A stretch of 32,908 nucleotides of DNA from Candidatus Methanomethylophilus sp. UBA78 (GCA_002503545.1 DARY01000031.1:8870-41777), one strand, 5' to 3'; numbered from the stretch's first letter, positions 1 to 7,596 are shown. The notes: generated by a model from the sequence alone, not told the origin. A program made the numbers and translations.

Positions 1-2070
1 GTCGACGGCCCAGCAGCCCTTGCCCTTCTTGCCGACGAGCACGGGGTTGATCTCCAGCTCGTTGATCTCGGGGTTCTCCTGGGCGATGACGACGATCCTC
101 CTGATGACGTCCTTTATGGAGTCGATGTCGGCGGCCTCCATTCCCCTGGCGCCGGCCAGGAGCTTGTAGGCCTTGGTGGAGGTGATCATCTCGTCGAGCT
201 GCTGCTCGGACATGGGGATGTGCATCTGCGAGATCTCCCTGAGGATCTCGACGTAGATTCCTCCGAGACCGAAGGACATCACGGGACCGAACTGCACGTC
301 CCTCACCATGGAGAGGATGACCTCCTGACCGGAGACCATCTGCTGGACGGACACACCGTCGAGCCTGGCCTCGGGCTTGTTCTTCTTGCAGTTCTCCATG
401 ATCCTCGTGTAGGCGGCCTGGGCGGCGGCGGAGTCCTTGACTCCGACGACGACTCCTCCGACGTCGGTCTTGTGGGCGATGTCGGGGGAGACGATCTTCA
501 TGACGACGGGGTATCCGATCTTGTCGCATGCGGCGGCGGCCTCGGCCTCGGAGTGCACGGTGGCCTCTCCGGGGACGGGTATGCCGTAGGCGCTGAAGAT
601 CTGCTTGCCCTCGGACTCGGTCAGGGAGTTGCGGCCTTCCTTGCGGGCGTTGTCGATGATGGCCTTGACCTTTCCGCGGCCGTCGACCTTGGGAGCCTGG
701 AGGGGGGTGGCGGCCTTCTCGAGACCCAGGGTGTACTTCCTGAGTATGTCCAGGGCGCGCACGGCTCTGTCGGGGGTCGGGTAGGAGGGGAACTTGCCGG
801 CCTTGAGGATGGCGTTGGCGGCGTCGCACTTCGTTCCGCCGGCGAAGCAGACGACGGACGGATAGGGTATGTCGTCCATGATGGAGACCAGCAGCTTGGC
901 GACCGATACCAGGTCGGCGGTGTCGAGGGGGGAACCCATGATGACGAGTCCTCCCACGCCCTTGTCCTTCAGCACGGCGTCGATGGCGATCTTGAAGTCC
1001 TGGGGGGCGGCGTCTCCCCTGATGTCGATGGGGTTGGTGACACCGGCCACCTTGGGCAGGCCCGCCTTGATGTCGGAGATGACCTCGGGAGCCAGCTTGG
1101 CCGCCTCGACGTAGGTGGCGCTGTACGCCGCATCGGCGGACATGACGCCGAGACCTCCGGCGTTGGTGATGATTCCGAGTCCGTCCTTCTTCATCAGGCT
1201 GCAGCAGGAGAACACGAGGAGCGCGTCGAACATCTCGTCGAGGTCGAAGGCCCTGTGGATGTTGAGCTTCTTGAAGATGACGTTGTTGACGGCGTCGGAA
1301 CCTGCGATGGAACCGGTGTGGGAGGATGCGGCCTTGGAACCGGCCTCGGTCTTACCGGACTTGAAGATGACGATGGGCTTCTTGTTCGGCATGCTCTCGA
1401 CGGCCTTGATGAACTTCTCTCCGTCGGTGATACCCTCGCAGTACATTCCGATGACCTTGGTGTTGGGGTCCTCGGAGAAGTACCTCAGGAAGTCGGCCTC
1501 GTCGAGGTCGCACTTGTTGCCGAAGGTGACGAAGTTGGCGAGACCCACTCCGTTGGCGCGGGACCAGTCGAGTATGGACGATCCGACCGCTCCCGACTGG
1601 GACATGATGGAGATGTTGCCGGCCTGGGGCAGGACGTGGGAGAACGTGTAGTTCACACCGTTCCTGACGTTCATGCCGCCGAAGCAGTTGGGTCCGCAGA
1701 TCCTCACGCCGAGCTTCGCGGCCTCCGCCACGAGCTCCTTCTCCATCTCCGCTCCCTCGTGGCTGTCCTCTTTGAAACCAGCAGAGAGGATGCTCACGTA
1801 GCGTATGCCGACCTCGGCGCATTCCCTCAGGGCGGGGAGCACGAGGTTGTTCTTGACTGCGAATACGGCGAGGTCTACCTTCCCGCCGATCTCCTTGACG
1901 CTGGTGTAGGCCTTGTAGCCCTGGATCTCTCCGCCCTTGGGGTTGACGGGGCAGAGGTTTCCCTTGTATCCTGCGTCGATCATGTTCTTTACTAACATCC
2001 CGCCGAGCTTGGTCACGTCGTTCGAAGCGCCGATGATGGCCACGGTTTTGGGGTTGAAGAATTCCAACAT
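1..2070 (-). CDS. acd: ADP-forming acetyl-CoA synthetase, fused alpha-beta (3' end cut by window edge)
   Basis: The minus frame opens with MLEFFNPKTVAIIGASNDV and stays open for 690 codons to the window edge, so only a few C-terminal residues should be missing compared with the roughly 700-residue fused family. The N-terminal half has the CoA-binding Rossmann fold (VAIIGAS) and the succinyl-CoA-synthetase-like ligase domain, with the phospho-acceptor histidine in SSHTGSIAGSD. The C-terminal third is the ATP-grasp beta part, with YPVVMKIVSPDIAHKTD containing the second catalytic His, and ends near ELEINPVLV. The family converts acetyl-CoA (or other acyl-CoA), ADP and Pi to the acid, ATP and CoA in the cytosol, reversibly. 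The ATG at 2070 lies about 27 bp after the centre of a TATA box (2093-2101) and lacks a Shine-Dalgarno motif, so the mRNA is probably leaderless. The acyl preference cannot be read from sequence. Confidence 0.93.
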   Translation of the reverse strand, partial: MLEFFNPKTVAIIGASNDVTKLGGMLVKNMIDAGYKGNLCPVNPKGGEIQGYKAYTSVKEIGGKVDLAVFAVKNNLVLPALRECAEVGIRYVSILSAGFKEDSHEGAEMEKELVAEAAKLGVRICGPNCFGGMNVRNGVNYTFSHVLPQAGNISIMSQSGAVGSSILDWSRANGVGLANFVTFGNKCDLDEADFLRYFSEDPNTKVIGMYCEGITDGEKFIKAVESMPNKKPIVIFKSGKTEAGSKAASSHTGSIAGSDAVNNVIFKKLNIHRAFDLDEMFDALLVFSCCSLMKKDGLGIITNAGGLGVMSADAAYSATYVEAAKLAPEVISDIKAGLPKVAGVTNPIDIRGDAAPQDFKIAIDAVLKDKGVGGLVIMGSPLDTADLVSVAKLLVSIMDDIPYPSVVCFAGGTKCDAANAILKAGKFPSYPTPDRAVRALDILRKYTLGLEKAATPLQAPKVDGRGKVKAIIDNARKEGRNSLTESEGKQIFSAYGIPVPGEATVHSEAEAAAACDKIGYPVVMKIVSPDIAHKTDVGGVVVGVKDSAAAQAAYTRIMENCKKNKPEARLDGVSVQQMVSGQEVILSMVRDVQFGPVMSFGLGGIYVEILREISQMHIPMSEQQLDEMITSTKAYKLLAGARGMEAADIDSIKDVIRRIVVIAQENPEINELEINPVLVGKKGKGCWAVD

Positions 2071-2092
2071 GAGATTGCGGTATATGCTTCCA

Positions 2093-2101
2093 TTTAATAA
2101 A
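2093..2101 (-). promoter_or_regulatory. TATA box of acd
   Basis: TTTATTAAA on the minus strand, centred about 27 bp upstream of the acd ATG. The spacing predicts transcription starting at or next to the start codon. Confidence 0.6.
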
Positions 2102-2360
2102 TCTAACCTATGAAATTCTGAAATTCGTAGAAATACGTTCGAATACGGCACCTAATTCATGTTTTTCGTAAATAAACTAATATAGAACATATGAAATTCA
2201 TCGTTTGACGTATTTTTAGTCAATAATCGTACCCAATAATCGACTATTGACGTATCCCGAAACGCTAAAATACTCTGCAGGACCTCGGAAGCATACCGTT
2301 CTGACGCAGGGGCGCGATACGTGACCGCCATTTGTACGGAGCGGCGCACAGCGGCCCTGT

Positions 2361-2485
2361 CCCTAATTCGTTAGGGCTCCTGCGGTAGCGGCGACGCGTC
2401 GTCGCGGCGGTGACCGGAGGCCAACGCAGGGTCCGACACATACTCCCGGCGTACGTCAGTGCTCCGAGACCGGCGTCAGCGCCGG
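2361..2485. ncRNA. Candidate structured RNA (hairpin cluster)
   Basis: Several perfect stems lie in 125 bp. CCCTAA/TTAGGG closes a TTCG tetraloop (2361-2376). CCTGCG/CGCAGG (2379-2384 with 2425-2430) encloses a GCGACG/CGTCGC hairpin (2391-2405). CCGGCG/CGCCGG closes a TCAG loop (2470-2485). The UUCG loop, if transcribed from the plus strand, is typical of structured RNA. No match to SRP RNA or RNase P RNA core motifs was recognised. Strand, ends and function are unknown, and GC-rich DNA can give some of this by chance. Confidence 0.3.
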
Positions 2486-2525
2486 ACCGTGAAAGAGCGT
2501 GTTAGCGTTCGGGAGACATCCCTTC

Positions 2526-3260
2526 TCAGACGAACATGTCCATGTGCCTCAGCCACTCCGCGGCCTCCGCCTTCTTCGGATAGAGCGATTCCATGGCGGA
2601 GAACCTCCTCTCGTGCTCGCGGCCGGACGGGTCGAACCCGATCTTCAGGTGGCACAGCTCGTGGTAGATGCAGTAATCCAGCACGTTGTCGGGGACGCGG
2701 GCGTCGTCCAGGGTCCCGGATATCGCGATCACGCCCATTATGACGCTGCAGTGCCCCATCTTCCGGGAGGCCGAGTTCTTGGTCCAGGTGAGGCACAGCC
2801 CCGGGTCCTCCTCCGCCAGGCCGGCGTCGACCAGGCGTCCGTACGACTCCGTCAGGTTCCTCTGCGTGCCCACGGGGGACCTGGTCAGATTCCTGCTCCT
2901 GCCCAGGTACACGGGCTGCTTGCGCTCGCGGAACCTCGCCGACGTTATCCAGTCCACGACCGACCTGGCATAGTCCTCCCTGTCGTCGGTGAACGCCTTC
3001 GATATTATCGTGTCGGCGAAATCCCAGAGCACCTCCTCCGGCGCATCGCTGAGGTAGTCGGAGACCATGAAGTCCGCCGTCTTGTACGACCTCTGCCATC
3101 TGATCTTGAGGTCCCTGAAGGCGACGAACCTGGCGGTCACCTCCTCCAGTCCGTACTGCTTCCCCGCTCCGGAGAAGATGCTGCTGAGCCTCTCGTCGTC
3201 CGTCCTCTCTGTCTCCTTGTTCCTTCTCTGCATTTTCCGGTCTCCCTGCGCTTCTCGCAC
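2526..3260 (-). CDS. HExxH zinc metallopeptidase, YgjP/SprT-like
   Basis: This is a 244-residue protein with a C-terminal zinc-peptidase signature: HELCH at residues 200-204 and a third likely ligand, His216, in GREHERRF. That arrangement resembles the YgjP/WLM and SprT-like metal-dependent hydrolases. The N-terminal two thirds are basic, with no signal peptide or membrane segment, so it is probably cytosolic. The substrate is unknown; related families act on DNA-protein crosslinks or have no known substrate. The start is uncertain. GTG at 3260 lies about 26 bp from the TATA-box centre (3282-3290) and fits the leaderless pattern of this window. ATG at 3233 would give 235 residues and has a weak GGGAG upstream. 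The gene is divergent from the AhpD-like gene. Confidence 0.7.
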   Translation of the reverse strand: MREAQGDRKMQRRNKETERTDDERLSSIFSGAGKQYGLEEVTARFVAFRDLKIRWQRSYKTADFMVSDYLSDAPEEVLWDFADTIISKAFTDDREDYARSVVDWITSARFRERKQPVYLGRSRNLTRSPVGTQRNLTESYGRLVDAGLAEEDPGLCLTWTKNSASRKMGHCSVIMGVIAISGTLDDARVPDNVLDYCIYHELCHLKIGFDPSGREHERRFSAMESLYPKKAEAAEWLRHMDMFV

Positions 3261-3281
3261 GGAGGATGTTCGCAGAGCGGG

Positions 3282-3337
3282 GATTTTAAAGGGGACTGCT
3301 GCAGTCAGCCGACGGGCCCGCGTATCTGGTTTATTAA
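3282..3337. promoter_or_regulatory. Divergent promoters of the metallopeptidase and AhpD-like genes
   Basis: A minus-strand TATA box (TTTAAAATC, 3282-3290) and a plus-strand TATA box (TTTATTAAA, 3329-3337) point outward. Each lies about 26 bp from the start codon of its gene (3260 minus, 3359 plus), consistent with leaderless transcripts. Confidence 0.55.
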
Positions 3338-3358
3338 ACCGTGAATGGATTCATAGGC

Positions 3359-3739
3359 ATGGAAAACGAGAACAGGGACGAGACGGTGGAGAAAATCCTC
3401 GAGAAGATCAGGAAGCTCTACGGCTTCGTCCCGGTCACCAGCCAGGTTCTGTCGGAGGATCCGGACGTTTTCATACCGTACTCCTCCCTCAGCAGGGCCA
3501 TATTCGACAGGGAAAGCGCGTTCGACTGCAAGACCAAGCACCTCCTGGCGATCGCGGCGGCGGCCGCCCTCGGCAGCGAGCACTGCATGAGGAACCAGGT
3601 AAAGGACGCCGTCGCCAACGGGGCCACGGAGGAGGAGATCCTGGAGGTCATGGTCATAGCGGGGTACATGGGCATGACCCGCGTGCAGTCCTACGCCTTC
3701 CGCGTGTATGCGGAGCAGTTCGGCAAAAAGTTGGAATGA
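3359..3739 (+). CDS. Carboxymuconolactone decarboxylase / AhpD-like protein without a CxxC
   Basis: This 126-residue protein has the AhpD/CMD helical fold pattern: an N-terminal ENENRDETVEKIL helix, then KTKHLLAIAAAAALGSEHC, then NGATEEEILEVMVIAGYMG, which is the typical C-terminal CMD signature. In AhpD-type peroxidases the active site is a CxxC followed by His. Here the equivalent segment is GSEHCMRNQ, with one Cys and no CxxC, so classical disulfide reductase chemistry is doubtful. The start is placed at ATG 3359 because it sits about 26 bp from the centre of TATA 3329-3337; a GTG at 3341 would add six residues but lies too close to the TATA box. The cytosolic function is unknown; CMD-fold proteins often serve in redox or lactone chemistry. 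Confidence 0.75.
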   Translation: MENENRDETVEKILEKIRKLYGFVPVTSQVLSEDPDVFIPYSSLSRAIFDRESAFDCKTKHLLAIAAAAALGSEHCMRNQVKDAVANGATEEEILEVMVIAGYMGMTRVQSYAFRVYAEQFGKKLE

Positions 3740-3805
3740 TGTACACAGTATGGAATTTAGGCATACCTTTACTTTTTATAGTACATCATACTAACTATAC
3801 ATCAT
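3736..3805 (+). promoter_or_regulatory. iscA-like promoter with inverted repeat flanking the TATA box
   Basis: The TATA box TTTTTATA (3773-3780) precedes ATG 3804 at leaderless spacing. It is flanked by a perfect 9-bp inverted repeat, ATGATGTAC (3736-3744) and GTACATCAT (3781-3789). A further TACATCAT copy overlaps the start (3798-3805). The downstream arm abuts the TATA box, so a bound dimer could block initiation. The regulator is unknown. Confidence 0.5.
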
Positions 3806-4139
3806 GGTCACAATCACCGCTGACGCGGAGAAGTTCATCGACGAACTTCTCGAGAAGAACCAGAAGACCGGATGGGGCATCAAGGTGTACCTGTCGGGAT
3901 ATGCGTGCTCCGGCCCCCAGTTCGGAATGTCCTTCCAGGAGAAGGCCGCCGAGGGGGACAAGGTGGACAACTCCGCCTCCAGCTTCGCCATGTTCTACGA
4001 CGAGGAGACCGAGAAGGCCCTCGAGGAGTGCGTCATAGAGTTCGTCGACGACCCCAACTTCGGCACCGGGCTCTCCATACGCAACCCCAACTTCAACGGA
4101 TGCGCATCCTGCGGCGGCGGATGCGGCACCTCCTACTGA
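3804..4139 (+). CDS. IscA/HesB-like iron-sulfur protein (A-type carrier-like)
   Basis: This 111-residue protein has the HesB/IscA beta fold: ITADAEKFIDELL, then IKVYLSGYACSGPQFGMSF with Cys35 in the ACSG motif, then a C-terminal cysteine cluster CASCGGGCGTSY (Cys100, Cys103, Cys107). Classical IscA uses three Cys (one central, two in a C-terminal CGC). This variant has CxxCxxxC and resembles the HesB-related family of methanogens, some members of which carry selenocysteine. No UGA-encoded residue is seen inside this gene. It is expected to bind iron or an Fe-S cluster in the cytosol. It is monocistronic, with a terminator hairpin 16 bp after the stop and a probable operator around the TATA box. 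The start is ATG 3804, leaderless. Confidence 0.8.
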   Translation: MVTITADAEKFIDELLEKNQKTGWGIKVYLSGYACSGPQFGMSFQEKAAEGDKVDNSASSFAMFYDEETEKALEECVIEFVDDPNFGTGLSIRNPNFNGCASCGGGCGTSY

Positions 4140-4154
4140 ACGCTGAAACCCATC

Positions 4155-4172
4155 GGGGGCCTCCGGGCCCCC
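4155..4172 (+). terminator. Terminator hairpin after the iscA-like gene
   Basis: A perfect 7-bp stem GGGGGCC/GGCCCCC with a TCCG loop is followed by a pyrimidine- and T-rich tail (TCCCTTATTTT). It lies between the iscA-like stop and the helicase promoter. Confidence 0.5.
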
Positions 4173-4220
4173 TCCCTTATTTTACGCATAATATCAGATT
4201 CGGCCACCCCTCGACAATCC

Positions 4221-4227
4221 TTTTAAA
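4221..4227 (+). promoter_or_regulatory. TATA box of the helicase-ligase operon
   Basis: TTTTAAA is centred 28 bp upstream of the helicase ATG at 4252. No Shine-Dalgarno motif lies in between. Confidence 0.5.
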
Positions 4228-4251
4228 CGACCCAGGCGATGGAGACGCGTA

Positions 4252-5799
4252 ATGGAGTACGTCGACGCCCCCGGGATCGCCCAAGGCAGATTGGAGAAGA
4301 GGAGGTACCAGTCAGCGATAGCATCGGGCTGCCTGAGGGAGAACACCCTCGTCATACTCCCCACCGGACTCGGGAAGACGGCCGTGGCGCTCCTGGTCGT
4401 GGCCGAGATCCTGCGCAGGGGCCGCAAGGTCCTGATGCTGGCACCCACGAAACCGCTGGTCGACCAGCACAGCGAGTACTTCTCCTCCATGCTCACGGAG
4501 GCCCGCGTGGGGATGGTCAACGGGCAGATGCAGCCGGCGAAGAGGAAGACGGTGGTGGAGGGTTCCGACCTCGTCGTCTCCACCCCCCAGTCGGTCTCCA
4601 ACGACCTGGACAACGGGGTTTACGGACTCGGGGGCTTCGGACTGGTGATATACGACGAGGCCCACAGGGGGACCGGCAACTACGATTACGTGAACGTCGC
4701 CCGGTACGTCCCCGGCGATGCGGTATCCATGGGCATGACCGCGTCCCCGGGCAGCGACCTGAAGAAGATCGAGGAGGTCTGCGGGAACCTGGGACTGACG
4801 CGCATCGACGTCCGTTCCGATGATGACCCAGACGTCTCCCCTTACGTCCACGACACCTACGTCAACCGCATCGTGGTGAACCTCCCGAAGGACCTCACCG
4901 ACATCTCGGCCCTGCTCCGCCAGATGCTCTACCAGGATTTCGGGGATCTCTCCGCCATGCACCTCACCAACCCCAACTGGCCCGCATCGAAGAAGCACAT
5001 GCTTACCGTGCAGAGGACCCTGCAGACGAGGCTGCAAGGTGGCGAGAAGAGCGTGACCGTCTTCCGCGGCCTCAGCCTGACCTCCATGTGCATCAAGCTC
5101 CTGTACGCGATAGAGCTGGCGGAGACCCAGGGCATGTCCCCGCTCCGCACCTTCCTGACCAAGGTCAGCGAGAGCGGGGAGGACCCGAAGGGGCCCAAGG
5201 CCGACCGGGAACTGGTGAAGAGGGAGGAGTACAGGAGGATCTGGCAGATCATGGATTCTTCGGACGTGGAGCATCCCAAGGTCTCCCGCATCATGAGCCT
5301 GGTGAGCCGGGTCCTGAACTCCGGCGAGAGCCCGAGGATACTGGTCTTCGCCCAGTACAGGGAGACCTGCGACATCCTGGTGGAGAAGCTCTCCCACGTC
5401 GAGAACGCCAGGGTGACGAAGCTCATCGGACAAGCGAACGGGGGACTCAAGCAGAGGGAGCAGATAGAGATGCTGGACGGATTCCGCAGCGGGGATTTCA
5501 ACGTCGTGGTCTCCACCTCCGTGGGGGAGGAGGGACTGGACATAACCAGCACCAACGCGGTGATATTCTACGAACCCGTGTCCTCGGAGATCAGGACCAT
5601 CCAGAGGAGGGGGCGCACGGGGAGGAAGAACGACGGCGAGGTCTACGTGCTCATAGCCGCCGGCACGATGGACGAGGCGGTCGAGGACGCCAGCAGGAAG
5701 AGGGAGGCCCTGATGAGGCAGAGGCTCGAGACCCTCAGCAGGGACCTGCGCAGGAAACGTCCCGCCGATAAGACCCAGACCGACATATACGGCTACTGA
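4252..5799 (+). CDS. hef: Hef/FANCM-type superfamily 2 helicase, lacking the XPF nuclease domain
   Basis: This 515-residue SF2 helicase has motif I PTGLGKT (37-43), motif Ia APTKPLVDQH, motif II DEAH (135-138), motif III GMTASPGS, and C-terminal motifs IV-VI with LVFAQYRETCDILVEKL, STSVGEEGLDI and QRRGRTGR. These match the helicase half of archaeal Hef, the homologue of FANCM/Mph1, which acts on stalled forks and branched DNA. Pyrococcus Hef continues into an XPF-type nuclease and HhH domain. Here the protein stops shortly after motif VI, so the nuclease is absent or encoded elsewhere. ATG 4252 follows the TATA box at leaderless spacing. The next gene, DNA ligase, starts 15 bp after the stop, so the two are probably co-transcribed as a repair unit. 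Confidence 0.88.
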   Translation: MEYVDAPGIAQGRLEKRRYQSAIASGCLRENTLVILPTGLGKTAVALLVVAEILRRGRKVLMLAPTKPLVDQHSEYFSSMLTEARVGMVNGQMQPAKRKTVVEGSDLVVSTPQSVSNDLDNGVYGLGGFGLVIYDEAHRGTGNYDYVNVARYVPGDAVSMGMTASPGSDLKKIEEVCGNLGLTRIDVRSDDDPDVSPYVHDTYVNRIVVNLPKDLTDISALLRQMLYQDFGDLSAMHLTNPNWPASKKHMLTVQRTLQTRLQGGEKSVTVFRGLSLTSMCIKLLYAIELAETQGMSPLRTFLTKVSESGEDPKGPKADRELVKREEYRRIWQIMDSSDVEHPKVSRIMSLVSRVLNSGESPRILVFAQYRETCDILVEKLSHVENARVTKLIGQANGGLKQREQIEMLDGFRSGDFNVVVSTSVGEEGLDITSTNAVIFYEPVSSEIRTIQRRGRTGRKNDGEVYVLIAAGTMDEAVEDASRKREALMRQRLETLSRDLRRKRPADKTQTDIYGY

Positions 5800-5814
5800 C
5801 CGGAGGACGGAGAC

Positions 5815-7596
5815 ATGCTTTTCAGGGAACTCGCGGACGTATTCGACAGATTGGAGGGGACGAGCAGCCGCCTGGAGATGACGGAGACACTGGCCGGTTT
5901 CTTCAGGAAGGTCGGGCCCGGGGACATCGGACGCACCATCTACCTCTCCGTGGGAAGGCTCCACCCGGACTTCGTACCCCTGGAACTGGGGATGGCCGAC
6001 AAGCTGGTGCTGCGGGCGGTGGCCTCCGTCTCCGGCAGGAGCATGGCGGAGGTCGAGGACCTTTGGACAAAGACCGGGGACCCGGGGGAGGCGGCCGAAC
6101 GTCTCATCGCAGGGAAGAAGCAGATGACCCTGTTCTCGGAACCGCTGTCGTTCGACGGCGTCGTCGAGGGCCTCAGCGCCATAGAGAACGCCTCCGGAAA
6201 GGATTCCCAGGACAGGAAGATGAAGCTGCTGGCACGTATGCTCCACGACTCGTCCCCGCTGGAGGCGAGGTACCTCTGCAGGATCGTCACAGGCAGGATG
6301 AGGATCGGTGCGGGGGCCATGACCGTCATGGACGCCTTGGCCGCCGCGTTCGCCACCAAGGACGATCGTCCGGAGATAGAGAGGGCCTTCAACATCACGT
6401 GCGACATGGGACTGGTGGCGGAGACGCTCGCATCCGGCGGGATGGGGGCCGTCAGGGACATGTAGGTCGCCGTGGGGAACCCGGTGAACGTCATGCTGGC
6501 GGAGAGGCTGCGCTCCCTCCCCGACATCATGGCGCGGATGGGCGGGAAATGCGCGTTCGAGTTCAAGTACGACGGCATCAGGGTGCAGGCCCATATCAGG
6601 AAGGGGCCCGGAGGTTTCGTGAGGCTCTTCTCCAGGAGGCTGGAGGACATGACCTCCAACTTCCCCGACATCGGTGCGGCGCTGCTGGCACAGTTGAAGG
6701 GGAAGGAGGCGATAGTGGAGGGCGAGTGCGTCGCCTACGACCCGTCCACTGGCACCCTGCAGCCCTTCCAGAACGTCACGCACCGGCGCAAGAAACACGG
6801 CATGGAGCAGGCGGTGGAGGATGTGCCAGTGCGCATATTCCTCTTCGATATGCTCTACAGGGACGGCGAGGACCTGACCTTCAAACCGTACTCCTACCGC
6901 AGAATGATGCTGGAATCCTCCTTCGCCGACGACTCCTCCGGCGCCTACGACCGCATAGGCTACACGGAGAGGGCGGTCGTCGGGTCGGCGGAGGGTGCCC
7001 AGGAGTTCTTCGACCGCGCGGTGGCCTCCAGATGCGAGGGCATAATGGCGAAGTCCCTGGCCGAGGACTCCGTTTACCGCGCCGGTTCCAGGGGCTTCAT
7101 CTGGATCAAGTACAAGAAGGACTACACCCAGGCCCTCGTGGACTCCTTCGACCTGACCGTGGTGGGGGCGTTCTACGGCATGGGGAAACGCGCCGGGAAA
7201 TACGGCGCGCTGCTGATGGCCGCATATGACCCAGACACCGGGAGGTTCGGTACCGCGTGCAAACTCGGAACTGGTTTCGACGATGCCTTCCTGGATTCCC
7301 TGCCGGGGATGCTCGAGAGGTTCAGGAGCGAGGGGAAGCCCGGCTCCCTGGATGCGGAGATGGAACCGGACGTCTGGTTCCTGCCCGGACTCGTGCTCGA
7401 GGTCACGGCGGCCGACATCAGCCTCAGTCCGATCCACACCGCGGCACGCGGTTACGTGAACGGGGAATCGGGCCTGGGTCTCAGGTTCCCCCGGTTCACC
7501 GGCAGGGTGAGGGACGACAAGACGCCCGAACAGTGCACCACCGCGGCGGAGATTGCGGAGTTCTACCGCATGCAGGAAGAGCGCGGCGAACGGTGA
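5815..7596 (+). CDS. lig: ATP-dependent DNA ligase with in-frame TAG (candidate pyrrolysine protein)
   Basis: Read through one TAG at 6463-6465, the frame encodes 593 residues, a normal length for archaeal replicative ligase. Residues 1-205 are the N-terminal DNA-binding domain (ends near NITCDMGLVAETLA). The amber codon is residue 217. The adenylation domain follows, with PVNVMLAERL, the nucleotidyl-acceptor Lys251 in FKYDGIR, VEGECVAYD, and EGIMAKSL; DLTVVGAFYGMGKR leads into the C-terminal OB-fold. From memory, orthologues carry Lys or Glu where the amber falls, just before the V-x-V-x-x-P linker. Both halves are in the same frame with no other lesion. Alternatives are a split ligase restarting at ATG 6493 (preceded by GGTGA), a point mutation, or a sequencing error. 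GGAGG (5802-5806) supports ATG 5815. The gene is in an operon with the helicase. Confidence 0.85.
6463..6465 (+). other. In-frame amber codon, candidate pyrrolysine site
   Basis: TAG is codon 217 of the ligase frame; codons 216 (ATG) and 218 (GTC) continue the family sequence without a gap. Every other gene with a visible stop in the window ends in TGA or TAA. No strong stem-loop directly downstream was recognised. Confidence 0.6.

Larger units (their letters stand above)
2071..2525. other. Gene-free intergenic stretch with AT-rich repeats and GC-rich hairpins
   Basis: No convincing gene is seen in these 455 bp. The part next to acd (about 2071-2290) is AT-rich. It has two copies of TTGACGTAT (2205-2213 and 2247-2255) and an imperfect inverted repeat (2219-2229 with 2241-2251). 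The part next to the metalloprotease (about 2290-2525) is GC-rich with several stable hairpins. A 65-codon minus-strand open frame at 2152-2349 resembles nothing known and was not called. Confidence 0.6.

Noticed and set aside
220..1995. 591-codon plus-strand open frame antisense to acd
   Set aside because: It is a shadow of the true minus-strand gene in GC-rich DNA; its translation is a low-complexity Gly/Val/Asp/Leu mixture, while the minus frame is a clear ADP-forming synthetase.
2152..2349. 65-codon minus-strand open frame in the acd upstream region
   Set aside because: It spans the AT-rich to GC-rich transition, has no ribosome-binding site or TATA box at the right spacing, and resembles no protein.
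6466..6565. PYLIS-like stem-loop after the amber codon
   Set aside because: Only short GGG/CCC pairings with impossible or weak loops were seen; no convincing element, and such elements are not required for UAG decoding.
4312..7437. 1,041-codon minus-strand open frame antisense to hef and lig
   Set aside because: It is complementary to two well-recognised genes and its translation has no protein-like domains.
5815..7596. Ligase as an ordinary frameshifted pseudogene
   Set aside because: There is no frameshift or deletion; both halves are in the same frame and all catalytic motifs are intact, so a single in-frame TAG is the only lesion.
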